Positions 43,437-56,355 of a stretch of 64,000 nucleotides of DNA are shown piece after piece. The stretch is from Buxus sempervirens. Taxonomy: Eukaryota; Streptophyta; Magnoliopsida; Buxales; Buxaceae. A program made the translations under genes and the position numbers. The number at the start of each line of letters is the position of its first letter. The stretch's first letter is position 1. The notes under the pieces are model-generated. The model was given only the letters and a program-made list of their open reading frames with translations, was not told the DNA's origin and made no database searches. Location: assembly GCA_947561395.2 (NCBI GenBank), contig OX387186.1, forward strand, positions 48,999,220-49,063,219. Reading direction: 5' to 3'.

Positions 43437-43801
43437 GGAAAATTAGTTTTAAGTGATACTTTTTATAAAGAATTCCGATTCAGTGTTGTAATTATCGATA
43501 ATTAAAAAATAGTGATATTTAGGACATAATTAAGAATGAATACCATTTTATTGCTTGAATGGATTCTTCCTTGATACTCTTAAAAGACTTATAAAACTTT
43601 CTCGACCAACTTTTCTAATTTTCTTATAACTAATAAGTCCTTTAACTAGTTTACAAGTCTTGGAAAAAACCTTTTCGTAAATAGTAAAATAATACTTCTT
43701 CTTAATTATGTTAAAAACTATAACGATTTTTTCAATTATAATTAATTGAATGACTGAATCTGAATTATTTTAAAATGTATAACTTAAAGCCAATTTTTTC
43801 C
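43437..43801. mobile_element. Diverged MITE with long inverted termini
   Basis: The left end (ggaaaattagttttaagtga) and the reverse complement of the right end (ggaaaaaattggctttaagt) pair over ~45 bp, each followed by gattcag. It resembles the Mutator-like MITE at 20733-21213. Target duplication not preserved. Confidence 0.55.
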
Positions 43802-43900
43802 GAAGAAACCCGAAAATTGCACAATAGCTGTTGATTCAAAGCACTCAAATAGATTCCACAGTGACGTTTTGCCGGGCGGCACAGGTCACTGTTTGTTTTT

Positions 43901-44396
43901 GGGAAAATTTATTATTTTAGTGATACTTTTCCAAAATAATATTGATTCAATCACAAAATTTTTGGACAATTGAATATTAATATTACTTTTTCAAAATATT
44001 TGAAAACGAGTGTCGTTTTATTCTGATGACCGGGCATGTAAATCAATTTCAAAATATTGGTTTAATAACTTGTAAATCATATTATAAGACTTGTAAATCT
44101 ATTTTGTAGACTTATATATAAATTCAATTTAAAGACTCGCAAACCCATTTTAGACTTGCAAACCCTGCTAAGAAACTTGTAAATTTAGTTTACAAAATTG
44201 GAAGCTGTGTTATTAAACTTTGAAAATCTAATATGGGTACTTGTAAAAGATACATAACAAGGACATTGTTGTTCATGAACAGTATAATGACATTTATTTT
44301 TAAATATCTTAAAAAAGTATCACTAACATTCAATTATCTATTATTTTGTGATTAAATCTGAATTACTTTCAAAAGGGAAACTAAAAAATTTTACCT
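43901..44396. mobile_element. Diverged MITE of the same family
   Basis: Left gggaaaatttattattttag and a right arm whose reverse complement reads ggtaaaattttttagtttcc, with matching gatt(c/t)aatcacaaaat inside each arm. The interior has repeated agacttgtaaatc units like the cttgtacaag interior of 20733-21213. Confidence 0.55.
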
Positions 44397-46230
44397 TTCT
44401 TTTTCCACTTTCCAATTTCCCTTTTTCTTTTTCTTTGTCTTTGTTGATTGGACTGTTTGGTCACAATCAGGAAACAATAGAGGAGTTGGGGGGTTAATGG
44501 GATTGGTTGATTGATTTAATAAAGCTGAAGGATGTGTGTGTAGATCATCACCATTTGATGGATGACCATTTGGATGGTTGTAGCCGTTTGATTAGTTACT
44601 TTGACTTGTAATCAGTTCAAGAACTTCTAGATCTTCAAAAATGATTTTTCCTTTTTCTTCATTTTGTTTTGGGTACAATTATTTTATCTTGCGTTGCAAG
44701 TGTTCTCACGTGCAGAAACGTTGTACTGGCTTTTGGATTCTTCGAATTGGATCAGGTCATTAAGATGGTGGGTCACCCAAACCCGCAAGTGGGTATTATT
44801 AGATCGAGTCATGACTTGAGAGTTGTGGGCTCCATCATCCTAGCTTTCAATTCATGCTTGAAAATCATTATAGCTTGACCCCGGTGTAATGGGTCTAACC
44901 CGGAAATCCCAGGTGGCAACCATAGGCCCCACGAGCACCAACCCCTTTAACCTATCTTGGACTTTGAAGTTGGAGGCCCAAGGGCTAACTTTTCTCGGTT
45001 TTTAAAAGCCCAAATTTATTATACCCGGGCTTGGGATAGGCATATTTAAGCCCAGGCCCAGCCTGGTTTTGAATGTCATTGCATGTGGAAAACTAGTTTT
45101 ATGTTTGTATGCGTATCTTAAATTAGTTTTGTCATATTACTAATTCATTTTATAATTTTTTTATGGTAGTTTTCTTACTTAATTCATATAAGGATAATAA
45201 ACCTTTAAGTATACAAATTATGAATATTTCAAGTGTTTTTCTAATAAAATTGCCAAAAAAAAAAAAAAAGGAAGTAAAAACTAGGCTTAACTAAGCCGGC
45301 TCAGGCTTCTTCTTTTTTTATTTTAGAGCCAGCCTTGCATTTGAGTGTGAGGCCCAAAAATTAGATGTGGCAATGGGTCGGGTCGGGTTCAACCCCGTTT
45401 ACCAATGGGTTGGAAAATCATGGAACCGAACCCAACCCGCAAATAAAGCGGTTGAACCCAATGAAACCCGTTTAATTTTTTTTTTTTTAAAATCATTTTA
45501 ATTTAGCATTTTTTTAGAGAATTTAGAAGTCATGGAGACGTGGATCATTGTTTTTTTAAATATAAATGTTTAAACTTTGTTTTTTAACTTCGAATTAGAT
45601 ATTTATTTTTTGAAAATTGAGAAAATAAGAATCATGAAACATCTTTTCCCTAAATGTGCTGCTATCCATTCCTCATTACTAAATTTATATGATATCTATA
45701 GTGATATATAAAGGGAATTGCCAAGATTTTGGCATGATAATCTATACTTGAAATACCCCCCACTTACCTCCCTATTTACTCATTATCCCCAATTTTGATG
45801 TGTCCTAAACAACCAAGTTTCATTCCTTATCTAAACTTGGTTGCTTAATATAAGATTTATCTTTAAATTCAAAATCGAAAAGCATCGTAAATACACTCCT
45901 ACGCGCGTAGCGTGTGCAGTCCCTTAAGGAGTAGAAAATGAGCACTGAGGATTAAGCATATTTACAATATTTTCTCATTATCTTAACCAACAAGAAGCCA
46001 CCTGATTGAAAGTAAAAACGTGGAAGTTGAAGAAGGAACAAATCTATTCACGTGTTGAACAAGGGTTGAGGATAGACCACAAATTAAACTTCCATTCTCT
46101 TGTCTATGTCTTCACTTTCCAAAACTAACTTACTAAATATGTTTTTTGGTTATTATGTGTTAATTTAATTAATAGTTTTTAATGCGTATACAATAAAATA
46201 AAAATAAAAATGCTATATTGTTGAGTACCC
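44397..46230. other. Intergenic, no gene recognised
   Basis: It includes a ggcaatgggtcgggtcgggt segment near 45370 resembling hAT subterminal sequence, an isolated A-run and AT-rich DNA. No matched element ends were confirmed. Confidence 0.4.
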
Positions 46231-46234
46231 AATG

Positions 46235-47310
46235 TGTGACATACACCATTTCAGTCCTAGTACCTTATGGCCTAAACTATAAATTACTAGAATTGGTATG
46301 TCGAGTGATAAGTAAATTCAGGTCTTAATTAAAATTTAAGACAATAAATCCGAATTCACTCATCTATGAACACTACCAATCATCTGATACCAACAGATAA
46401 TCCTTGCTCGTCAAATATATCAGAGTGCAATAAATCAACTGATGATAAAGCAGAAGACTTAATGGAATATCTATCTCAAAATCATAATCTCATAATGTAA
46501 AAACACTGAAATGAAATACAATTAAGTACAATGAATAAAAATGATAACTACTATATATACCTCTAAATCTGGATCTACTCGAAACCAACTGCCAACACTC
46601 TGGAATTTGCATAGTCTATATATAATAAACTAAATGAGATCAGAGATCCCAGTAAGTCATCATTTATATAACTTAAATAAACATTGTAGCATATAATCCA
46701 AACCGCGAGACATCAGAAATCACTATGTGCAAATGAGAGAAACATATATCTCTCTAAATAACAAGAATTCATAATAAGGTTCAGAAACCTTACAATAATC
46801 ATCAACTGGAATATAGCAATCATTTCATAACTTAAAACCGAATCAATCCGATAAACCATATCATATTATATCACAAGGCTAATTAACATAATGTAACATA
46901 ATGTCCGGCCAGAACTATAGACATTGCCCGGACTACAACTATACTATTTAGACTGGGATGCACAGTCCTTGGATCATAAGATCACCACACACACACGTTT
47001 CGGGTAAATCCCCTTCCACCGGGAAATACCAATCACATCGCGCTCAATGCCAGGAGGAATCATACATCTCGACTAGCTCTCATCACAAAATAAATAAAAA
47101 CATGTCGGGAGGAATCCTTGACTCAACCAGCTTCATCGCTCCAATCAGTACGACTCCCATACTAATGAGCCCTCACACACTCAAGTTTTAATTATCTTTT
47201 TATGCATCCACACAAACTACTAGATATCCAAAACATAATAAGGATCTCTCTTGAGATCAAATAGTGAAATTAATTTTTCTACCTTACATATCGGTAAAAT
47301 GCTAACCCAC
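46235..47310. repeat. Older LTR-type repeat, left part
   Basis: Sequence with LTR-like non-coding character (for example agatcccagtaagtcatc near 46646, comparable to actcagtaagtaggg in the repeat at 22271). It continues after the solo LTR at 50561. Boundaries are uncertain. Confidence 0.35.
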
Positions 47311-48504
47311 TGTGCGCGCCTGACTTCGGTGGTCGCACTGGGTAAAAATGGGAATTTGGAGTCGCCACCGCCTGATGGGGTGCAGGCGGACACCTGGGTG
47401 CCTAGATTTTCTATTAGACTGGTCTGCGGCTTAGAGATTCTAAGTAAGTTCTCAGTTATGGTCCGGGGAAGTCCGTAGACACCCCGGTCCGCCCCGTCGA
47501 GTGACGGGTCCCATAGGTTTCCCTGGTTTGAGTCAACTTTGGTCTCTCACTTACCCGATTCCTATTCCAGCATGCAATTTGATTAAGTCTGGCGGGACCG
47601 CCAAAGTGGTGTGGGTCCCTTTACTTGGTTTTATCTTCTGTGGTTAGAATGATCTGGGTCTGGTGGGGTGGGCCCTGTTGGAAGGCCCACGGTATCCCTT
47701 GGTGGGCCAAGTATGGCTCACATGTTCCTTGATGGGCCAATTGTGGCCCTTTGGACTTTGGTTCAATTTGAATTGATTTTATTTTGAAGTTCAAGTTGGG
47801 TTATTAACTTATTTCCATGCAAGATGGGCCGGATTGCTTTGCGGGCCCGTGAGTTGGCCATACAATGGTAGCCAAGTGATTCATTGAGTTTATCTTGCTT
47901 AGGTTTCAAAAATGGGCCAGGCCTTGGGCTTGGGGGCCCTTTACCTGGGCTTGGGTTTGAAGGCCCAAGACTTCCTTGGTTAGGGTTTTAAAACCCTATC
48001 CTGGTCTGGTTCAATGGGCTTGGTGGGCCCGACAGGCCCGGGCCATGGTCTCGGCCAAACCACAATCTAATTTAAGCATGCATGCCCCGCATAGGGCTTG
48101 GGTGGGCCTCAAGTGGTCTGGCCCGCCCAGTTCCTTTGATTATCTTATTTTAGTGCAATTCAATGGTTCGGGCTGGGGTAGGCCCTGTTGGAAGGCCCAC
48201 CGGAAATCAAGTCAAACCGGGTGGTTTGGGTCCCATGTTGGGTTCCCGGGTGACCCAGAAACCCTATTGGCATGTTTGGTTTGGTTTGAGAATGTCACCC
48301 CACTGTCAACAAAGATTACAGAATATGCACAAGTCATGAAATACCCAAAATATATGAAAATCACATACACTGGGTCCAAGGGGTAGTTTCGGAATTTTAA
48401 AAATATAGGCAATTCGGCTTTAAAAGGGTATGCTCCAACCTCCGGGTGATAGGCGCGAGGTCAGCGCGAAGTGGGCGGACCGAAAACAGCGAAAAAGCAC
48501 CCGC

Positions 48505-48885
48505 GGGCAAGGTGGGCGCGAGGTGAGTGCACCCAAAAGGAAGTGGGCGCGAGGTGAGCGCACCCAAAAAAAAGAAGTAGGCGCGAGGTGAGCGCACCCA
48601 AAAATGAAGTGGGCGCGAGGTGAGTGCACCCAAAAATGAAGTGGGCGCGAGCTGAGCGCACCCAAAATGAAGTGGGCGCGAGCTGAGCGCACCCAAAAAT
48701 TAAGTGGGCGCGAGCTTAGCGCACCCAAAAATAAGTGAGCGCGAGCTGAGCGCACCCAAAAGTAAGTGAGCGCGAGCTGAGCGCACCCAAAAATAAGTGA
48801 GCGCGAGCTGAGCGCATCCAAAAAAGGAAGTGGGCGCGAGCTCAGCGCACCCAAAAAGGAAGTGGGCGCGAGCTCAGCGCATACC
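48505..48885. repeat. Tandem array, unit 31-34 bp, ~12 copies
   Basis: The unit is gtgggcgcgagctgagcgca followed by cccaaaaa and a variable end. Because the unit is not a constant multiple of three it opens several frames on the minus strand (RSARAHF-type peptides); these are not genes. Confidence 0.9.
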
Positions 48886-49924
48886 CTGATTTTATGTTTT
48901 TTCTTTCAAACTCCATTTTTAACTGGCTTTTAAGCTCTGCAACTACTTTCTGGGGATCCTTAGACCCCCCCCGAAGACCTCTAAACACAATTTGAAATTA
49001 ATCTAACCTAACATATCCTCACCACTCATCACTCAAATCTCTCTGCAAACCTACAAATCCAAAACAAAACATTAACAGAACATACAAAGAAAGGAACTAG
49101 GGGCTTCATCGAGGTACATAAGATCAGAGGAGGTGATCATGGGAACAGACTCCCACCTTCGAATCAAACAAGCAAGAACAAAAAATAACATGCTAAAATG
49201 GGAAACATGCTCGATTTATACATGTTAAAACAATAACAGAGAGAGAGAGTTCACCTTGGTTCCAAACCTTTGTAGAGCAGGCCGAAGGGTTCCCTGGAGT
49301 GCACGAGCAGTCGCTAGAGCACCACCTCTCCTCACCAACTTGTCGTCTTCTAAGTTGTGAGGTAATCAGGGAGGAAGAAGGGAGGGTTTTTTAACTCAGG
49401 CCAAGCGAGGAGGATTAGTTCTCCGTGGAAGACCCAACCCTGGAGAGAACCAACGAAGAGAGTGAGAACTCTCTGCCCCGGAAAGAAATTCGCCAGAGAA
49501 GAAAGCCGGCACTGAAAATCCCGAACCCCAGAAAAAATGCCAAACCCTTTGCAATGAAGGCTGCCGTGGCTTTTATAGAAGAGAAAAAAAGGGGTATCCG
49601 CTCAGCTTGCACTCAGCGCAAGCTGAGCGGATACTGCTTGCCACGTTCGCGCGAGCGACCAAATGATTGAAAAACATTTAATACGGCCGCTCGTTTGTTT
49701 AAAAAAATCCGAAAATTAAGATATAGTCCCTGGAATATTTGGGTTTAATATTATTTTATTCAGATATTTTCAGATTGGTCCTTGGGATATTTTGAATGTT
49801 TGGATATTTACAGATTTGATCCCGGAGATATTTTCCTGTGCAACTCGCCACGTGTGCAGCTTTTTGCCACGTGCGCAGTTTGCCGGTTTTGCTGCTCGGG
49901 AATTTTGTCAACTCATATTTTCTT

Positions 49925-50445
49925 CATCCGAGCTCCGATCTGGGCAAACTCAGTTGCGTTAGAATCGTATCGGAGCCCTCTATCCAATGGCATGGGGGTA
50001 AGCACCTGGATCGGGGTTTAGCAGAAAGTCAACTTTTGGCTCCGCTCAAGTTTGACCGCCCGCAGAACCCTCATCCGGACTCCGATTCCTGCAAACTCAG
50101 TTGCATTGGAACCGTGTCGCGATTCTCTATCCAATGATATAGAGGTAAGCACCTGGATCGGATTTTAGCAGAAAGTCAACTTTTGCCTCCGCTCAAGTTT
50201 GACCGCCCGCAGAACCCTCATCCGGACTCCGATTCCTGCAAACTCAGTTGCGTTGGAACCATGTCGAGATTCTCTATCCAATGATATAGAGGTAAGAACC
50301 TGGATCAGATTTTAGCAGAAAGTCAACTTTTGCCTCCGCTCAAGTTTGACCACCCGCAGAACCCTCATCCGGACTCTGATTCCTGCAAACTCAGTTGCGT
50401 TGGAACCGTGTCGGGATTCTCTATCCAATGAGATAAAGCAAGGTT
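49925..50445. repeat. Tandem array with exact 147-bp period, ~3.5 copies
   Basis: The phrase gtaa(g)NacctggatcNg occurs at 49998, 50145 and 50292, i.e. 147 bp apart, with tttgaccgcccgcagaaccc and ctctatccaatg repeated in each unit. Confidence 0.85.
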
Positions 50446-50560
50446 GCCAACTATCACCTGATCAAAAAGTCAACTTTTTGTCCCCTCGGGGTTTGACTTT
50501 CTGCCAGAGTTTTCATTTTTAGCACTTCCAGGGGTGCAAAAATAAGGTGCTTACACCCAC

Positions 50561-52347
50561 TATTGATAAGTTAAACTTATCGCAGGGCAAAAATTATATA
50601 ATTGGGGTGCAACATACACAATCCAAACTTAGAAATACTCAAGTGTGTGTTAACCTACTCAAATATGCGTATTTTTCCAAATATAAGATACTACAGATAT
50701 AAATGCAATTTAGGAATCATGCTAACGGAATTCACATGAAATATTTAATAACAAGGATAAACATCATTGTTTGAAACTTATTATACTCATGTAAGCGATA
50801 AAATTGAATTTATGATAAACAGATGCGATTAAATAAGTCACACAATCATATAACACATTCATGTCTAAATTCCCTATTTTTAGTCATTTTCCCAAAATTC
50901 TTTTTCATGCAATAACTCATGCAATAATATGATCAAATACCGAATTTTGTTCTAAATCTATGCTTAGAAATGAATTAACCTATTAATCCCTTAAACTTTA
51001 AGCTATTGTCACCTAAGCCTAGCCACTTTTTAGCCATAGCCTAAGCTATGAAACAAGTTATCTAATGCCCATGCTAAAGGCATGTACAAGTATAGGACAT
51101 GGCATACATACAAATTAAACCATGCGTGCATTTAACTTTGAATGCATAGAGACTTTGCATACATGTAGACACTTGACTGACATTTATAACTGTTTATTAC
51201 CTATATCATCTTTATGGGTTTTAGAAATAAGTTACCCCAATTCTATACAATTCTTAGAAAGATTTCTGCAAAGCTTGTCTAACATGATAACATGGTTATA
51301 ACACTTGGGTATCACTGAGTTTAAAATAAAACCCAAGGATACATAAAACATGGGGTTGTACCACTTCAAAGATGATAAATGAAACAAATACTTGCTGAAA
51401 TCAATAATAGCTACAAACCCATGTGATAAACTATTCAAGGGCACCCATCATAACCATCCACCTCACAAATTCAACTATTCAGGTGCAGTGTTTTAATAAA
51501 TTTATTACAATAGCACTTACATAACACTTCGTACTATTCAGGCACCCATGACAACCATCATCCCCACAACACCCATGATAACCATCAACCCCACATCATT
51601 TCAATTCCAAGTACTAAACTATTCAATGCACCCATGATAAACCATTGATTTTAAATTGAAATCTATAAATACGTAAAGCATGAGATTTTGCCAAATTAAA
51701 GATAACAAAATGAAACAAGGACTGCTGAAATCTACTAACTAGATTTTGTCAAATTGAAGATAATGAATGAAACAAGGACTGCTGAAATCCACTGTAACTA
51801 AAACCCAGGTGATAGAAACTATTCACTTTCAAGCTTAAATTAAGCATCATTTAATAGAAAATAATTCATACTTAAAACCCCAAATCTAATGACAACTCAC
51901 TGCAACTATTACAACTCAACAACCAAAATACTAGTTTATCTAACACATACAATAGACTAAAACCACAAATTAAATAATATGACAACTTACCTCTTCCATC
52001 CGTGCAGACAAGGAGCAATCAAAAAATCCTTCTCAGACCAATCCGATGAGATTTACAACACCAAGGAATCAAACCCAGCTAAAAAATGAAAGAATTACCC
52101 TTCTCACAGCATCACCCCACCTGACTAATTATTAAAAACCCAACTCCAACACAAGTACTAGAAGAGGATGAAATTGGAAGAAGAAATAAGGAAGAATTGT
52201 AGATCAACTTGACAATTCCAGCATGCTCAACACGTCTATAGAAAGCCCCAAATAAACTTATGAAATTTGATAACATGTGGTGCCATACCACCTAAACCAT
52301 TCGTATCTCAACCCATTTAATTGAAATGACTGCCTCAACCCAAGTGT
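50561..52347. repeat. Older LTR-type repeat, right part
   Basis: AT-rich non-coding continuation of 46235-47310. It contains short duplications (cacccatgataaccatca near 51428-51650; ggactgctgaaatc twice near 51720-51780). No gene. Confidence 0.35.
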
Positions 52348-52390
52348 AACTAGGGTCCAACATATTACCAAAAAAAAAACTAGGGTCCAA
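52348..52390 (+). repeat. Minimal LINE tail between two copies of a 13-bp repeat
   Basis: aactagggtccaa occurs at 52348-52360 and 52378-52390, flanking catattaccaaaaaaaaa. The tail resembles the 3' end of the LINE at 61515-61528 (gtttaccaaaaaaaaaa). The same 13-mer occurs a third time at 61531-61543. Confidence 0.6.
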
Positions 52391-52393
52391 ATT

Positions 52394-52699
52394 TTGAAGC
52401 ATAAACCGGTCTTGGTTTTGCTTTCTGAAACTTTTGCTTGTAAGAAGAAGGTTGATAGGATAGTGCAGAAGTCGAGTCTCAAATGTTCTTTTGTTCTTCC
52501 AGCGTTGTTTCGGAAAGAAGGGTTCATAATTTTGTGGAATTCGGATTTTGATGTTTCTGTTCTTACTACTTTCTATTTTGTTACATTGTTCGTATAAAGG
52601 CTTATCCAAGCTGATCTTCTTTGCCCATGCAAATTATAGAGCTGAAATCCAACAGGATCAATGGAGAACAATTGCTAATCAAGCAAGACATTTTGATAC
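52394..52699 (+). pseudogene. LINE endonuclease, N-terminal part
   Basis: The frame contains KHKPVLVLLSETF, the conserved exo/endo-phosphatase strand (SET motif), and FRKEGFIILWNSD, equivalent to the RKGGLALLW region. After stops, the last piece reads RTIANQARHFDT and runs directly into the copia insertion at 52700. Confidence 0.75.
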
Positions 52700-52948
52700 T
52701 GTTAAAATGAAGAGAAGTGGAAGAAGAAAACGAGAAAGAATATTTTCTGTGTATTTCTTTGTACAGTATACATGTGATTTTATACAAATAAAGAATGTGT
52801 AAACTAAGCAACTGTAACCGATCCTTGCTAATTACTCTATTTATTATTCCATTGATTCCTACAATCACTCCTTAACGTTATGGCAGTTTCAGTCTTATGG
52901 AAAGGTTTGATCCAATAAGGGAAACCGTTGAATTGGTTTCCTTTAATA
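52700..52948 (-). repeat. Copia 3' LTR
   Basis: Plus strand runs tgttaaaatgaagagaagtg to cctttaata; ends are therefore TG...TA instead of TG...CA. Its edge abuts the polypurine tract complement ctccccctcaag. Confidence 0.85.
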
Positions 52949-52955
52949 CTCCCCC

Positions 52956-54206
52956 TCAAGTTGGAGTGTGGATGTCTAGAACTCCCAACTTGCTAAGATG
53001 TGTTTGAAAAGCAATCTGTCCCAATGGTTTTGTGAGGATGTCAGCAATTTGTTTCCCTGTTTGCACATAGGTTGTTTCAATCTCCCCATTTTGAATCCGT
53101 TCACGAACCGTATGACAATCCAACTCAATGTGTTTGGTGCGTTCATGATACACCGGATTCGCTGCTATGTATATGGCGGCTTGGTTGTCACAAAACAATT
53201 TTGCAGGCTCACTATGGTTAACATGTAAGTCTTGTAACAAGTATCGTAGCCAAGTGAGTTCACAGGTGATCGCTGCCATAGACCTGTATTCGGCTTCTGT
53301 TGAAGATCTGGACACTGTGGTTTGTTTCTTGCTCTTCCAAGACACAAGTGCTTTCCCAAAGAATATACAATATCCCGTGATTGACCTCCGTGTAGTTGGG
53401 CACCTAGCCCAATTTGCGTCACAATATCCAATTAATTTCAATTGATTATGTGCCGGGAAGAATAATCCTTGGCCTAGGGTCTCCTTTAAGTAATGCAAGA
53501 GGCGATGTACAACATCAAGGTGTGGCCTCCTTGGTTGCTGCATAAATTGACTAAGAGTGGAGACGGAATATGTGATATCTGGTCTCGTGATAGTAAGATA
53601 GATCAATTTCCCAACTATTCTACGATAATGAGTTGGATCCTTGAGAAGGTCACCATCAGTTGGGGTTAACTTCAAATTTTGCTCCATTGGAAATGTGGCA
53701 GGCTTTGCACCAAGTAAACCTGCTTCTTCCAATATATCCAGTGTATATTTCAGTTGACAAATAGAAATACCAGCCTTGGAACGTGCAACCTCTATCCCAA
53801 GGAAATACTTCAAGGATCCAAGGTCCTTGATCCGGAAACATTTGTTTAGGAATTGCTTGAGATCACTGATTGCATCCTCATCGTTTCCTGTGATGATCAT
53901 GTCATCAACATAAAGTAAGATGGCAATGAAGGAGTTAACATACACCTTAGTGAATAGAGAATAATTTGCCCTTGATTGTTGGAATCCAATGTTTTGAATC
54001 TCAGAAGAGAATTTGTGAAACCAACTTCGAGATGCTTGCTTGAGTTCGTACAGGGACTTATTGAGTTGACACACAACTTGCTCCCCCTGTCGACGATAGC
54101 CGGGTGGAGGATGCACATAAACTTCCTCAGTGAGATCGCCATGGAGGAAGGCATTTTGGACGTCCAGTTGGTGGAGGGGCCAGTCACGAACTGTAGCAAC
54201 AGTCAA
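52956..54206 (-). pseudogene. Copia reverse transcriptase and RNase H
   Basis: A 416-codon open block with QLDVQNAFLHGDL, the RT catalytic YVDDM in LLYVDDMIITG, GSLKYFLGIEV, and RNase H signatures (YCDANWA, SSTEAEYRSMA, TKHIELDCH). The upstream RT start is cut off by a TAG at about 54315 where related elements have a sense codon. Confidence 0.9.
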
Positions 54207-54311
54207 GAGGCAATGTACAGTGATGAGTTTGGAAACAGGGGCAAAAGTCTCTGTGTAGTCGATGCCCTCGCGTTGTGTGAAACCTTTGGCAACAAGACGA
54301 GCTTTATAGCG

Positions 54312-56285
54312 CTAGACAGTACCATTAGAATGATATTTGATCTTGAACACCCATTTACAACCAATGGGCCGATGATCAAGAGGAAGAGGGACCATGGTCC
54401 ATGTGTTGTTGGCTTCAAGGGCACAAAGCTCGGCTGTCATGGCGTCAACCCACTTCAAGTCTTGACTGGCCTGTTCATAAGACACTGGTTCGACCAAATG
54501 AGAGACATTGTGTATAAATTTCCGATGAGGAAGTGACAAATTGGAGTAGGATACATACCGAGCAAGGGGGTACCGGGTGCCAGGCGTGGAAGAAGTGACG
54601 GCGGCCTGATCAAGCAATAAAGCATGGTTGACATGATAATCTTGGAGATGAACAGGGGCTCGGGTGGGGCGTTGAGAACGACGAATCGGTGCTTGGGCAA
54701 GAGGCAGATGCAACGAAGTGATGGGTGGGGTGGTAGCATCCGTGATGGGTTCAGTAACCGTGATGGGTATAGCATCCATGATGGGTGGGTGAGGAACGCT
54801 GATGATGGGTGATGTGGGAACATTGATGATGGGAGATGATGGAGTTGAGCATGAGGGATGTGCATTGTGATTAGGATAGGAAGCATTCTCATCAAGGGGA
54901 ATAGGTAAGATGGGATGATCAGATTCATGGTCTGGTGGTGAGGTACAGAAAGGAAAAGAATGTTCATGGAAGACAACATCCCGTGATGTGAAGAATTTCT
55001 TTGTGTCAAGATCATATACCCGATATCCCTTTTGGCCAAGAGGATAACCAACGAAGATGCATCGACGAGCACGGGTGTCAAATTTGTGAGTAGGTGTGAG
55101 GTTGGTGACATAGCATAGACATCCAAAGATTCGTATATGAGAGTAGTTTGGTGAGTCACCATGTAAGACTTCATATGGGGATTTGTGAGATAACAAAGGT
55201 GTAGGAAGCCGATTGATAAGATAGCAAGCTGTTTGGATACTTTCTCCTCAAAAACTTAAGGGTAAGTTGGCTTGAAAACGAAGAGCTCGCCCCACATTCA
55301 AGAGGTGACGATGTTTGCGCTCAACAACACCATTTTGTTAGGGTGTGTGAGGGCAAGAATGTTGAAAAATAGTTCCACGATCATTAAAAAAAGATTGCAT
55401 GGATGTGAACTCTTTCCCATTATCACTCTGAATAGCTTTAATATCACAATGAAATAGAGTTTTAACCCAAGAAAAGAAAATTTTCAATAATGGTTGTGTC
55501 TCAAATTTAAAACTCATAAGATGAATCCAAGTATAACGAGAAAAGTCATCAACAATGGTGAGAAAATATCGTGCTCCAGAATGAGAATTAATCCTATGAG
55601 GTCCCCAAATGTCACAATGGAGTAAATCAAAAATTGAAATTGATGAAATGGAACTATGAGAAAATGGTAATCGTGTTTGTTTGGCTAGAGGACAAATGTC
55701 ACAAACATGGTGGGAGTTAAAAAATATTCCTGGAATAGTCTTGGATAATGCCTGGAGGGGTGCAATGGAAGGATGTCCCAATCGTTGATGCCATAAGTTG
55801 GAGGTGCTTTTGATGCTGTTGGTTAAGTGTGGATTCTGGTTGTGCTTGAGGTAATACAACCCATTATATTTCTTGCCCAGGCCAATCATCCTATTCGTAT
55901 CCACGTCCTGCACCACACAGAAATCAGGGAAAAAAGTTACATTGCATTTCAAGGCTTGAGTAAGTTTGCTAACCGACAATAGATTAACCCGAAATTTTGG
56001 AACATATAACACCCCATCAAGAGTCAAGTCTGATGATAGCCATATGGTCCCAGTGGACTTGATCTCTGTTCTACTACCATCGGGTAGTTCCACAAAATCA
56101 CAATACGCACCATGTTTATTGTGTATTGGTGAAGACTTAGATATGTGATCAGTCGCACCACTATCCACAATCCAAAATGAATTTGAAGGAAAGTCATGAC
56201 AAGTAGTGTTGCAAGTGGATGTATGTATACCTGCAGTGTTTGCAAATGACTGATCATTACCATTCTTTTTTCGAATCATGGCCAT
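54312..56285 (-). pseudogene. Copia protease and integrase, broken by stops
   Basis: Two same-frame blocks (56285-55338 and 55196-54312). The protease shows FWIVDSGATDHIS; the GAG-pre-integrase zinc motif LWHQRLGHPS and CDICPLAKQTR follow; the integrase core has DLLHCDIWGP, FLTIVDDFSRYTWI and IQSDNGKEF. The region 55197-55337 holds a TAA and a TGA. The C-terminal block includes the SPYEVLHG and RCIFVGYPLGQKGY segments. Confidence 0.88.
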
Positions 56286-56355
56286 GAGTTGATTGTATTC
56301 TTCAGTGGTGAATGTGACTCTTTCATCACATTAGCCTTTGGTGGATTCATCCCTA

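Larger units (their letters stand above)
47311..50555 (-). mobile_element. Solo LTR, 3245 bp, perfect 5-bp target duplication
   Basis: On the minus strand it starts TGTAAGCACCTTATTTTTGC and ends in CA, with cccac at both flanks (47306-47310 and 50556-50560). The segment ggagtcgccaccgcc near its minus-strand 3' end matches the ggtggcgactc motif near the 3' end of the Tat-like LTR at 29118-31502, so a Tat-like source is plausible. No internal element region is present, so it is a recombination product. It is GC-richer than its surroundings and holds two tandem arrays. Confidence 0.8.

Noticed and set aside
45365-46258. Possible hAT element between ggcaatgggtcgggt and ccatttcagtccta
   Set aside because: Both ends resemble hAT termini, but the flanking 8-bp sequences do not match.
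48397-48854. Minus-strand open frames of up to 144 aa with RSARAHF-type repeats
   Set aside because: They are translations of the 31-34-bp tandem array in a solo LTR, open in several frames at once.
48505-50445. Regularly spaced repeats that could be read as a CRISPR array
   Set aside because: These are head-to-tail tandem repeats without spacers, inside a plant LTR.
53976-54536. 186-aa plus-strand frame in the copia element
   Set aside because: Antisense to the RT/integrase region, with no recognisable domain.
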